The position numbers and the translations under genes were made by a program. Shown here piece after piece: positions 8,702-15,558 of a stretch of DNA of 36,610 bases; position 1 is the stretch's first letter; each line of letters opens with the position of its first letter. The notes beneath the pieces were generated by a model, which had not been told where the DNA came from, did not search any database, and saw only the letters and a program-made list of their open reading frames with translations. Origin of the DNA: Planctomycetales bacterium. GTDB lineage: Bacteria; Planctomycetota; Planctomycetia; Pirellulales; Pirellulaceae. The stretch is from positions 1 through 36,610 of the forward strand of contig JAGQPF010000162.1 of NCBI GenBank assembly GCA_020426845.1. Reading direction: 5' to 3'.

Positions 8702-10240
8702 ATGTCATCGTCCGACTCCAATCGCCTCGGCCGTCGCGACCTGCTCAAAGGCATGGTCACCGCGTCGGCGCTGGCTGCCGCAACCAAGACGGCCGGCGCA
8801 GAGCCTGTTGCGCAAACCGACGCGGATGTTATCCGACGAGAAAACCAGCGGCCCGGAGACCGTGACTGGCAGCTGACCCGCGTCCGCGTCAACAGTGGCA
8901 AGTACCGCACGAAGCTGATCGAAGGTTACTGCTCGCATCAGTCGATTGCGGCGGGTGATACGCTGCGCATCTTTGTCAGCACCGATCCTGCTCGGCAGTT
9001 CACGATCGACGTTTATCGGATGGGGTACTACGGCGGCGCCGGCGCCCGCAAGGTCGCCAGCCTGGGACCGTTGCAGGGCGCGGTGCAGCCGACGCCCCCG
9101 ATGAGCCCCGAGCCGGCGAGGCTGCGCGAATGCAAGTGGGAGCCCAGCGTGGAGCTGAAGATCCCCGAGGATTGGGTCAGCGGCGTGTATCTCGGCAAGC
9201 TGACGACGATCCCGGACTCTCCGTCGGATCCGTACTGGCAGAGTTATGTCATCTTTATTGTCCGCGACCGGCGGCCCGCCCGGCTGTTGTTTCAGTGCAG
9301 CGACAACACGTGGCAGGCCTACAACCGCTGGCCGGATAATGAGTCGCTTTACACACATCCCGCCGGAGCCCACGCGCCCGGCGTGGCCGTCAGCTTTGAC
9401 CGGCCCTACGGCAAGTATGTGCAGATCTTCGACCACCCGCTGTCGACCGGCTCCGGCGAGTTCTTGCTGTGGGAGTATCCGCTGTGCTACTGGCTCGAGC
9501 AGCACGGATACGACGTCACCTATGGCGCCAACTGCGACACCATGGACCTGTCCTTTGTGACGCGCGCCCGCGCGCTGCTGAGTGTGGGACACGACGAGTA
9601 CTGGGATGTGCGACAGTACCGCTCCGTTGAGCAAGCGATCGATCAAGGGGTGAACGTGCTCTGGCTCAGCGGCAATTCGGTGTTTGTCGTCTCGCCGTTC
9701 TCACCGGGCTCGAGCGGCGGCGCCAATCGAATCCTCACTCGCACCGGCGCCTATGGACCGATCCGCGAGGATGAGCTCGAGTCTTACGCGGCGCTGTTCG
9801 CCGGACTCCAAGGCAAGGCGCCTGACGAGCGCCGAATCATCGGAGCACGAAGCGTCGTGCCGTTTAACGGCGGAGGCGACTGGACCTGCGTGAAGCCCAA
9901 ACATTGGCTGTTTCGCGACACCGGTATGGGCCAGGGGGATTCCATACCCGGCTTGGTCGGCTGGGAACACCACGGCGAGCCCGACCCTGACCGCCAAGGA
10001 TTGGAAGTGCTGGCCGAGGGCTCCGTCTGGTCGGGCGGCGTGCGCGAAGGACACTATACCGCCACGATCTTCCCCGGCCCCAAGGGGAATTTCGTCTTCA
10101 ATGCCGCCACCATCTTTTGGTCCCAGGGACTCGCCGCCCCGCCGGGACACATCATCCCTTGGTCCCACTGGAGCCGCCCCCACGGCCCCGATCCGCGCGT
10201 CCAACAGATGATGAAGAACCTGCTCAGCAAGTGCGAATAG
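8702..10240 (+). CDS. Tat-exported N,N-dimethylformamidase large-subunit-like protein
   Basis: A 512-residue protein with a twin-arginine signal: LGRRDLLKGMVTASALAAA at residues 8-26, cleaved probably near AGAEP. The mature part opens with a beta-sandwich region (VYRMGYYGGAGARKV). It continues with a stretch typical of the large subunit of N,N-dimethylformamidase: LLFQCSDNTWQAYNRW, GSGEFLLWEYPLCYWLEQHGYDVTY and SVGHDEYWDVRQY. The tyrosines and the Glu of GHDEYW correspond to the kind of Tyr/Tyr/Glu iron site described for that enzyme. Most family members are uncharacterised. It follows the sulfur carrier by 65 bp in the same direction, so it may share the transcript. Amidohydrolase activity is inference. 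No small subunit is present. Confidence 0.85.
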   Translation: MSSSDSNRLGRRDLLKGMVTASALAAATKTAGAEPVAQTDADVIRRENQRPGDRDWQLTRVRVNSGKYRTKLIEGYCSHQSIAAGDTLRIFVSTDPARQFTIDVYRMGYYGGAGARKVASLGPLQGAVQPTPPMSPEPARLRECKWEPSVELKIPEDWVSGVYLGKLTTIPDSPSDPYWQSYVIFIVRDRRPARLLFQCSDNTWQAYNRWPDNESLYTHPAGAHAPGVAVSFDRPYGKYVQIFDHPLSTGSGEFLLWEYPLCYWLEQHGYDVTYGANCDTMDLSFVTRARALLSVGHDEYWDVRQYRSVEQAIDQGVNVLWLSGNSVFVVSPFSPGSSGGANRILTRTGAYGPIREDELESYAALFAGLQGKAPDERRIIGARSVVPFNGGGDWTCVKPKHWLFRDTGMGQGDSIPGLVGWEHHGEPDPDRQGLEVLAEGSVWSGGVREGHYTATIFPGPKGNFVFNAATIFWSQGLAAPPGHIIPWSHWSRPHGPDPRVQQMMKNLLSKCE

Positions 10241-10257
10241 CCCTGCATGTGGCTGCC

Positions 10258-10620
10258 AGCCTGCGGTGATTGTGATTTTCGCCGCAGGTTGCAGGCTGGC
10301 ACGTGGCACAGGCTGCTAAGCAGGTCGCCGCTGAAACCGAAGGCAATCGCACAAGCCAGCATTTGTCTCACGGAGGCACGGAGGCACGGAGAAAGATATT
10401 TCCGGTTGCTTTTTGGCGATTTCTGCCTCTGTGGCTCCGTGTCTCTGTGAGAGAAATGAGTAAAGGTAAGTGAGCAATCCCCCGCAAGAATCTTGAATAG
10501 GTGCTTAGCCTGTGGTGATTGTGATTTTCGCCGCAGGTTGCAGGCTGGCACGTGGCACAGGCTGCTAGCCTGTGATGATTGTGATTTTCGCCGCAGGTTG
10601 CAGGCTGGCAGCCTGCACTA
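10258..10620. repeat. Three copies of a ~60-bp palindromic repeat
   Basis: A unit containing the word TGATTGTGATTTTCG followed by CCGCAGGTTGCAGGCTGGCA occurs at 10258-10318, 10507-10567 and 10567-10620. The last two abut. Each copy holds AGCCTG..CAGGCT, and copy 1 also pairs CCTGCGG with CCGCAGG, so each can form a hairpin. Copies 1 and 2 share the extension ACGTGGCACAGGCTGCTA. The unit fills the gap between the Tat-exported protein and rtcA, two convergent genes. Confidence 0.85.
10366..10452. repeat. Long imperfect inverted repeat (CACGGAGGCACGGAG type)
   Basis: The left arm (10366-10392) is rich in CACGGAG words. The right arm (10422-10452) is its near complement, with about 22 of 26 positions matching, and the centre is about 30 bp. 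It is embedded between copies 1 and 2 of the palindromic repeat. It could form a long hairpin and may act as a terminator between the convergent genes, but there is no clear T-run. Confidence 0.7.
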
Positions 10621-10628
10621 CGACCAGG

Positions 10629-11687
10629 TTAGCTACCCGCTTCGTCGCCAATCGTCACAACGGCGTCCCGTGGTGACTCGGCGATCGACACGGCGACACC
10701 CAGCAGTTGCGGCAAAAGAATGGCCAGCGTCTTGGCGTGCTGCGTGAGCGGCAAGGTGCGAAACCGACTGACGCTGCTCTTCGCGCGCCAGGCCATCAGA
10801 GCCAGCGGCGTCATGAGTTGATCTGCAAGGTGCTCGCCGACCGGAACATCGGCATCCAAATAGGCGCGCGCCTGCCGAACGGCACGCTTTGCGACTTTCT
10901 CCGCGCGGAGCCCGACACGGCCGTGTTCGCAAATCAGCTCACCCACGTCGGGAAACTGCAATTCAATCATTGCCACATTGCCGGGCGATAAGGTGTCCCC
11001 ATCCTCGATCACCTCCGCCTCGCGGGCACGCCAGCCCATCGAGCGCACGATCGTGTCGGTCTCGCGAACCCCAATCTCGCGCGGCAGCTGCGCGCAGATG
11101 GCGATGGCGCGGCGTTTGACGCACTCGCCGCGCTCCATGATCGCCAATGGACGCAGCGGAGCAGGCTCCACCTCCACGATCACGCGGCCGCCGCCACGCG
11201 GAAAGAAGCCGCGTTGATCAAGCCGGTAGGAGACGTCGGCGCCCATTCGGCGGAGCATCGGCAAGTACACCCGCTCGACGAATTCCCAGCTCGGCGCCAT
11301 CGTGTTGTGTGTTCCGCCAACCAAGTCGATCTTTGACCGCTGAGGCGCAAACAGCAACGCCGGGAGGACGGTCTGCAACACCAACATGGTGCTGCCCGCC
11401 GTGCCGATATCGAAGCAGTAGTCTCCCCCACGCAGTTCGCCGGGTTGCAAGCGGAGCTCCTTGGAGCCCAGCTCGGCACCGCTCAGCTCCCCACCGCAGA
11501 TCTCCGCGGCCGCGCGGGCGGCGGTGACGTGCTGAGCCTTCAGCCCCGGCGGGCTGCGACGAGCCCGAACGTTTCTCACCTCCACCGTGCGCCCGGTGAC
11601 AGCGGCAATGCACATCGCCGAGCGCACCACTTGGCCGCCTCCTTCCCCGAGGGCGCCATCCACAATCATGTCATCCAGTTGTTCCAT
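10629..11687 (-). CDS. rtcA: RNA 3'-terminal phosphate cyclase
   Basis: A 352-residue RtcA homologue (E. coli RtcA has about 340). The enzyme uses ATP, through a covalent His-AMP, to convert RNA 3'-phosphate ends to 2',3'-cyclic phosphate. Family signatures are GALGEGGGQVVR at the N-terminus, GTAGSTMLVLQ and LVGGTHNTMAP mid-protein, GFFPRGGGRV, and GEHLADQLMTPLAL near the C-terminus with a candidate His; TQHAKT follows. Homologues usually begin at the Met seven residues in (ATG at 11669), which gives an ATGA overlap with the preceding gene's stop and is a likely true start. The longer ATG at 11687 is recorded here. No rtcB or rtcR is nearby. Confidence 0.93.
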   Translation of the reverse strand: MEQLDDMIVDGALGEGGGQVVRSAMCIAAVTGRTVEVRNVRARRSPPGLKAQHVTAARAAAEICGGELSGAELGSKELRLQPGELRGGDYCFDIGTAGSTMLVLQTVLPALLFAPQRSKIDLVGGTHNTMAPSWEFVERVYLPMLRRMGADVSYRLDQRGFFPRGGGRVIVEVEPAPLRPLAIMERGECVKRRAIAICAQLPREIGVRETDTIVRSMGWRAREAEVIEDGDTLSPGNVAMIELQFPDVGELICEHGRVGLRAEKVAKRAVRQARAYLDADVPVGEHLADQLMTPLALMAWRAKSSVSRFRTLPLTQHAKTLAILLPQLLGVAVSIAESPRDAVVTIGDEAGS

Positions 11688-12502
11688 GCGAGTAGGGAGA
11701 CACCGAAACGGGAAAGGTTCGTGGCTGGCTCTTGGTTGTCAGGGCAGTGCAGCCGGCGCGGGGCGACCGTCAGATCGGCGGGCACAGGGGCTAGCTCGCC
11801 TTCGATTTCGGGCGTCGCATGCACGCCGACATCGTTCATCAGATGGTGCAGCGTCGACTCAATCAACTCCATCTTCGAGAGAATGCCCAGCGCGCCAACT
11901 TGCCGATGATGGTGCCGCGACCAGCCGCGCACGTCATCCTGGAGGTGATGGAACAACGCGTCCATGCCTCCCAGCTTGGCTCGCATCGCCTCGCGGTCCT
12001 GATGGTGCTCGGCCGCATGAATGTAGCGAGCCACCTCGTACAACTGGTATGCCTCTCCGTAAGTCTCGCGAAAGCCCGGATTGTGGGAGTAGTTGTAGTA
12101 CAGGTCGAGCAAAAACTCGTTGCACTGGTCCTCCAGCCGCGCGGCAAGATCGTCGACATGCGAGAAGCCGCCGAATGTCACGATCGCGGGCCGCGAAACC
12201 ACAACACGGCGGCCAATCGTCGACGGGGGCGTGTAGTAGTACCGGCCGTTGTGCATGTGGTAGAGGCCGTGCTGCAGCGCAGACGCCCCCGGCGAAATGT
12301 GATGCGAGTCCCGATGCAACACGTCGTGGTGGTAGCGGCGGATGACATGGCCGTGCGAGTCGCGGATCACATGGTCGTGATGATCGACGTGGTAGCCCGG
12401 AAACCCGCCGGAGAAGTGCGGGTACTGGGCCGAGGCGGTCGTGGCTGTGGCGAAGGTCAGCGTGGCGACAGCTGCCAGCAAAGCAAAGCGGATCGTCGAC
12501 AT
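11666..12502 (-). CDS. Secreted His/Tyr-rich protein of unknown function
   Basis: A 278-residue protein from the ATG at 12502, preceded by AAGGGA about 8 bases upstream. The reading frame stays open to a GTG at 12775, but that part runs through a dispersed repeat and is not credible coding. MSTIRFALLAAVATLTFATATTASAQ is a Sec signal peptide. The mature N-terminal third is very rich in His, Tyr and Asp (HVDHHDHVIRDSHGHVIRRYHH), which suggests metal binding. The remainder is helical with scattered His. I recognise no named family. Its TGA overlaps the likely rtcA start at 11669, so the two genes are probably coupled, although an exported protein and an RNA cyclase are an odd pair. Confidence 0.82.
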   Translation of the reverse strand: MSTIRFALLAAVATLTFATATTASAQYPHFSGGFPGYHVDHHDHVIRDSHGHVIRRYHHDVLHRDSHHISPGASALQHGLYHMHNGRYYYTPPSTIGRRVVVSRPAIVTFGGFSHVDDLAARLEDQCNEFLLDLYYNYSHNPGFRETYGEAYQLYEVARYIHAAEHHQDREAMRAKLGGMDALFHHLQDDVRGWSRHHHRQVGALGILSKMELIESTLHHLMNDVGVHATPEIEGELAPVPADLTVAPRRLHCPDNQEPATNLSRFGVSLLAWNNWMT

Positions 12503-12646
12503 AACATGTCCCTTGAAGCAAAATCCCTGTTTGCGTTCATCCTCCATGAACTGGTAACGCTCCTTCCGTAACGGCCCAACAGGCAAAGCGCGTTCCAAAC
12601 TTGGCCGGCGAGTCGGAAAAGGGATCGCGATGCCGATGCATCTCCG

Positions 12647-12735
12647 AAGGAAACCCGAAGCGTCAGCGAGGGATCGAATCGAGAATCCGGTGCATTTCGA
12701 AAGGAAACCCGAAGCGTCAGCGAGGGATCGAATCG
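12647..12735. repeat. Direct repeat, AAACCCGAAGCGTCAGCGAGGGA family
   Basis: Two 35-bp copies (12647-12681 and 12701-12735) share AAGGAAACCCGAAGCG followed by TCAGCGAGGGATCGAATCG, with a 54-bp period. Related, diverged copies in reverse orientation lie at 34914-35003. In one frame the repeat reads as SLADASGFL, which explains the spurious upstream extension of the secreted-protein frame. Confidence 0.85.
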
Positions 12736-12940
12736 CGATGCCGCCAATTACATCATCGCGTGTCGGGCGTCTCACGCTCCGCCAAGTCTCTGTTCCCGGG
12801 ATTGGAGACCGGATTGGAGACCGTGTCGTCGGGGCAGGCCGCGAACCCTAAGTGACATCAGTTCGACTCAGTACGAGTCAACCTGACGACACTCATAGCC
12901 AAGGCTCGTTACAACGCCCGGCCCCAAATATTGATCAACG

Positions 12941-12980
12941 GCGCGGTTCATAACCGCGCGTACCACCACGTGAACCGCGC
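12941..12980. repeat. Two mutually exclusive GCGCGGTT hairpins
   Basis: GCGCGGTT (12941-12948) can pair with AACCGCGC at 12952-12959 (loop CAT). Extended to GCGCGGTTCA, it can instead pair with TGAACCGCGC at 12971-12980. The two pairings exclude each other. No T-run or start codon follows closely, so a regulatory role is not shown. Confidence 0.6.
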
Positions 12981-13084
12981 GAAACACGCACTCAGCAGGC
13001 TCGAGTTCTCCACTCAACTCGCCAATGTGGCATACACTTTGCTAACGACATGAGCCGACATCCCGACGGCCTCGGCCTTTCGTA

Positions 13085-13105
13085 CGACGGACTTCCCGTC
13101 CGTCG
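13085..13105. repeat. CGACGGAC/GTCCGTCG hairpin
   Basis: A perfect 8-bp stem, CGACGGAC (13085-13092) with GTCCGTCG (13098-13105), around the loop TTCCC. It is a compact palindrome 115 bp before the Cys/His-rich exported protein. Confidence 0.65.
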
Positions 13106-13219
13106 AGAGCCTTCTGGTCGCTACGACGCTTGACATAGCCGTGCCAAGCAAAATCGGCTACAACCCAAGTCGCTGCTTCCTTCAACAGCAACTCGGCCCA
13201 TCACCGCATCAACAACACC

Positions 13220-13660
13220 ATGGCACACGCCAGCCTCACCATCGTCACGATGATTTGCGTTGCCTTACACGCGATGCTCGGCTGCTGCGCGCACCATGTA
13301 CACTGCGCCGCCCCTCAGATCGCTTCCTCGCCACAGCGGTTGAACGAGTCGTCCGAGACCAGCGCATCGCATTGCGGCTGCCAACACCACCACGACAGGG
13401 TCGACGCACCGGAAGCTCCGCCACACCAGCCTCACCATCGCGATGATTGCACGGAGCAAAGCTGCAACTTTGCCTCTCCCGATCACAGCGATACTTTGGA
13501 GCTGCTGCGAATCACCGCCACCGGCGTCGCCTCCACCAGCAACGTAAGCAGCCATTCGGCCAACCCTCTCCAACCGGTGTGGCGGTGGACATTGCAACGC
13601 CAGGCCATCGCCACTGATCGAGCGCGCGGCTGCGCGCAGACACAGATCTGGCAGCTGTAG
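13220..13660 (+). CDS. Cys/His-rich exported protein at the head of the efflux locus
   Basis: A 146-residue protein. The N-terminus MAHASLTIVTMICVALHAMLG is signal-peptide-like and is followed at once by CCAHHVHC, then CGCQHHH, HQPHHRDDC and other His/Cys clusters. The composition points to binding of a soft metal such as copper or zinc in the periplasm. I do not recognise a named domain. It is the first plus-strand gene before the adaptor/RND pair, separated by 358 bp that carry two hairpin repeats. The linkage suggests a metal sensor or chaperone for the pump, but that is inference. The start has only a weak ribosome site. Confidence 0.72.
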   Translation: MAHASLTIVTMICVALHAMLGCCAHHVHCAAPQIASSPQRLNESSETSASHCGCQHHHDRVDAPEAPPHQPHHRDDCTEQSCNFASPDHSDTLELLRITATGVASTSNVSSHSANPLQPVWRWTLQRQAIATDRARGCAQTQIWQL

Positions 13661-13815
13661 CGATTGCGGGCCGGGCCCTTCGGCGCCGGCGACTCTCGAG
13701 AAGCTCAACGCGTGAGCTTCCCAGCTTGGCAACGCCATCTCCCGCTCCGTTCGATTGCGCCGCGCCCCGCCGCCGTGACATGGCATCGTGTGTGTCGAAC
13801 GGTCCACCGGTCACT

Positions 13816-13850
13816 CGGGCCTCACAAGGGTCGCCCGCGAGGGAGGCCCG
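13816..13850. repeat. GGGCCTC/GAGGCCC hairpin repeat, copy 2
   Basis: The arms CGGGCCTC (13816-13823) and GAGGCCCG (13843-13850) and the loop sequence ACAAGGGTCGCC match copy 1 at 5424-5458. Here it is also flanked on both sides by GGTCCACCGGT (13801-13811 and 13854-13864). It lies in the 358-bp gap before the adaptor gene. Confidence 0.75.
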
Positions 13851-13940
13851 ACCGGTCCACCGGTTGATTCATTGCGGTTGGAACTACGAGCTGTTTGCCG
13901 TGACATTCTCGTGGCTCGCCACGCAAGCACGAATACGCAA

Positions 13941-13983
13941 CGCCCAGCCAGCGCGCAGCCTGCGGCGAGTTGCCGGCTGGGCG
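13941..13983. promoter_or_regulatory. 9-bp-stem hairpin in the adaptor gene leader
   Basis: CGCCCAGCC (13941-13949) pairs perfectly with GGCTGGGCG (13975-13983), ending 35 bases before the adaptor ATG. No T-run follows. It could be a leader structure or another dispersed palindrome. Confidence 0.5.
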
Positions 13984-14018
13984 CGCTCACCCGTCTCCTT
14001 TGACGACGGAATCAAGAC

Positions 14019-15506
14019 ATGAAAACCGAATCACATCGTCCCAAACTTCAGACTTGGTTGGTCGTGACCTCGGCCATCGCCCTGGTTGGCGTGGCCGCCA
14101 TCGGGCTGCGTCTGCCTAGTCCCTCCCGCTGGATCGACGGGATCATCGCCACCTTTCGCGGCGCGTCTCCGGGCGATGAACACGACCACAAGCCTGGTGA
14201 CACGAACCACGAAGGCCACGGGCACGCATCGCACTCTGCAGCAGCATCGCTCGAGCTCTCCGCGCAAGGGCTGCGAAATGTCGGGCTGTCTGCGGACACA
14301 CTCCGCCCTGTCCAACTCGAGACGTTTCGCAAATCGATCACTGTGCCCGGTATCATCGTCGAACGGCCCGGACACACTCGAGTCCAGGTTGCGACGCCGA
14401 TGACAGGCGTCATCACTCATGTCCACGTGGCTCAAGGCGAGGCAGTCGAGCCGGGCACGTTGCTGTTTCGGATCCGTCTGACACATGAGGATTTGGTCAG
14501 CGCCCAAACCGAATTCGTCAAGACGCTCGGCGAGTTGGAAGTGGAGGAGCGTGAGATCATCCGGCTGAAGGAGGTCACACGCACCGGCGCCGTCGCGGGC
14601 AAACTGTTGCTGGACCGCGAGTATGCGCGGGACAAACTTATCGCCGTGCTGCGAGCTCAACGCGAGGCCTTGCGGCTGCACGGCTTGTCTGCCGAGCAAG
14701 TGCAGCAAATCGAATCCGAGCGGCGGTTGCTGCGCGAGCTCCAAATCACGGCGCCAACCGCGGACAGCCATGATGCCGACGAGCTGAAGCTCACCAGCAC
14801 TGATGCGCGGCCCGTTGCTTGGTCACAGCCCGCCCCCGACGCGGCCGAGCCCGGACGCCCCGGCCCGCTCGTGCTCAGCGAGCTCATCGTGCACAAAGGG
14901 CAATCGGTTGACGCGGGCGAAACGCTCTGCGTGCTGAGTCACCTTGACGAGTTGTTTATCGAAGGCATGGCGTTCGAGCAGGACGTGGCTCAGATTCGAC
15001 GAGCGTCCGAGCAGGAGTGGACCGTGAGCGCCATGCTCAAACAGCCCGGAGCCGAGTCGGAGCCCATCCACGGCCTGAAGCTGATGTATCTCGCCAATGC
15101 CATTGACGAGGACTCGCGCACACTCCGATTCTACGTCCGCTTGCCGAATCAGATCGCCAAGACTCGCCATGAAGGCGGCCATCGATACGTGGAGTGGAAA
15201 TACTTGCCGGGACAGCGACTGCAGCTGCAGGTGCCGGTGGAGGAATGGCCGGAGCAGATCGTGCTGCCCGTCGACGCGGTCGCACGGGAAGGCGTCGAGT
15301 CATTCGTGTTTCAACAGAACGGCGACCACTTCGACCGCGTTCCCGTGCACGTGAAGCATCGCGACCAGTATTCGGTCGTGATCGAAAACGACGGCTCACT
15401 GTTTCCCGGCGACGTGGTCGCCATGCGAGGCGCCCACCAGCTGCAAATGGCGCTCAAGAACAAATCCGGTGGCGGGGTCGATCCCCACGCTGGACACAAT
15501 CACTGA
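14019..15506 (+). CDS. RND efflux periplasmic adaptor (HlyD/CusB/CzcB-like) with His-rich ends
   Basis: A 495-residue membrane-fusion protein. It has an N-terminal membrane anchor (LVVTSAIALVGVAAIGLRL, about residues 12-30), then a His/Asp-rich segment (DEHDHKPGD..HEGHGHASH, about 53-71). The biotinyl-lipoyl half-motifs are ATPMTGVITHVHVAQGEAVEPGTLLFRI and LIVHKGQSVDAGETL, with an alpha-helical hairpin between them (about 160-240). Beta-barrel and membrane-proximal domains follow, and the protein ends in DPHAGHNH. Such adaptors link the inner-membrane RND pump to an outer-membrane channel. The His-rich ends suggest a metal cation substrate such as Cu or Zn/Co, but which metal is not decided by sequence. 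The RND gene follows after 52 bp. Confidence 0.93.
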   Translation: MKTESHRPKLQTWLVVTSAIALVGVAAIGLRLPSPSRWIDGIIATFRGASPGDEHDHKPGDTNHEGHGHASHSAAASLELSAQGLRNVGLSADTLRPVQLETFRKSITVPGIIVERPGHTRVQVATPMTGVITHVHVAQGEAVEPGTLLFRIRLTHEDLVSAQTEFVKTLGELEVEEREIIRLKEVTRTGAVAGKLLLDREYARDKLIAVLRAQREALRLHGLSAEQVQQIESERRLLRELQITAPTADSHDADELKLTSTDARPVAWSQPAPDAAEPGRPGPLVLSELIVHKGQSVDAGETLCVLSHLDELFIEGMAFEQDVAQIRRASEQEWTVSAMLKQPGAESEPIHGLKLMYLANAIDEDSRTLRFYVRLPNQIAKTRHEGGHRYVEWKYLPGQRLQLQVPVEEWPEQIVLPVDAVAREGVESFVFQQNGDHFDRVPVHVKHRDQYSVVIENDGSLFPGDVVAMRGAHQLQMALKNKSGGGVDPHAGHNH

Positions 15507-15558
15507 GGACGACTGCCGGCATCCGTTGACAACAGTCTGGTAGCGAAGGCGCCACAGC

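Larger units (their letters stand above)
12503..13219. other. 717-bp intergenic region rich in repeats
   Basis: No gene is supported here. It contains the AAACCCGAAGCGTCAGCGAGGGA direct repeat (12647-12735), alternative GCGCGGTT hairpins (12941-12980) and a CGACGGAC/GTCCGTCG hairpin (13085-13105). Short frames in it are low-complexity readings of the repeats. Promoters for both flanking divergent genes should lie here, but none was recognised with confidence. Confidence 0.7.

Noticed and set aside
6402..8708. A 768-codon minus-strand frame antisense to the hydroxylase large subunit
   Set aside because: High GC keeps the antisense frame open. The plus-strand product has clear molybdenum hydroxylase motifs, and the antisense product shows none.
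12503..12775. N-terminal extension of the His-rich secreted protein to a GTG at 12775
   Set aside because: The extension runs through the dispersed repeat (SLADASGFL twice). The ATG at 12502 has a ribosome site and begins a signal peptide.
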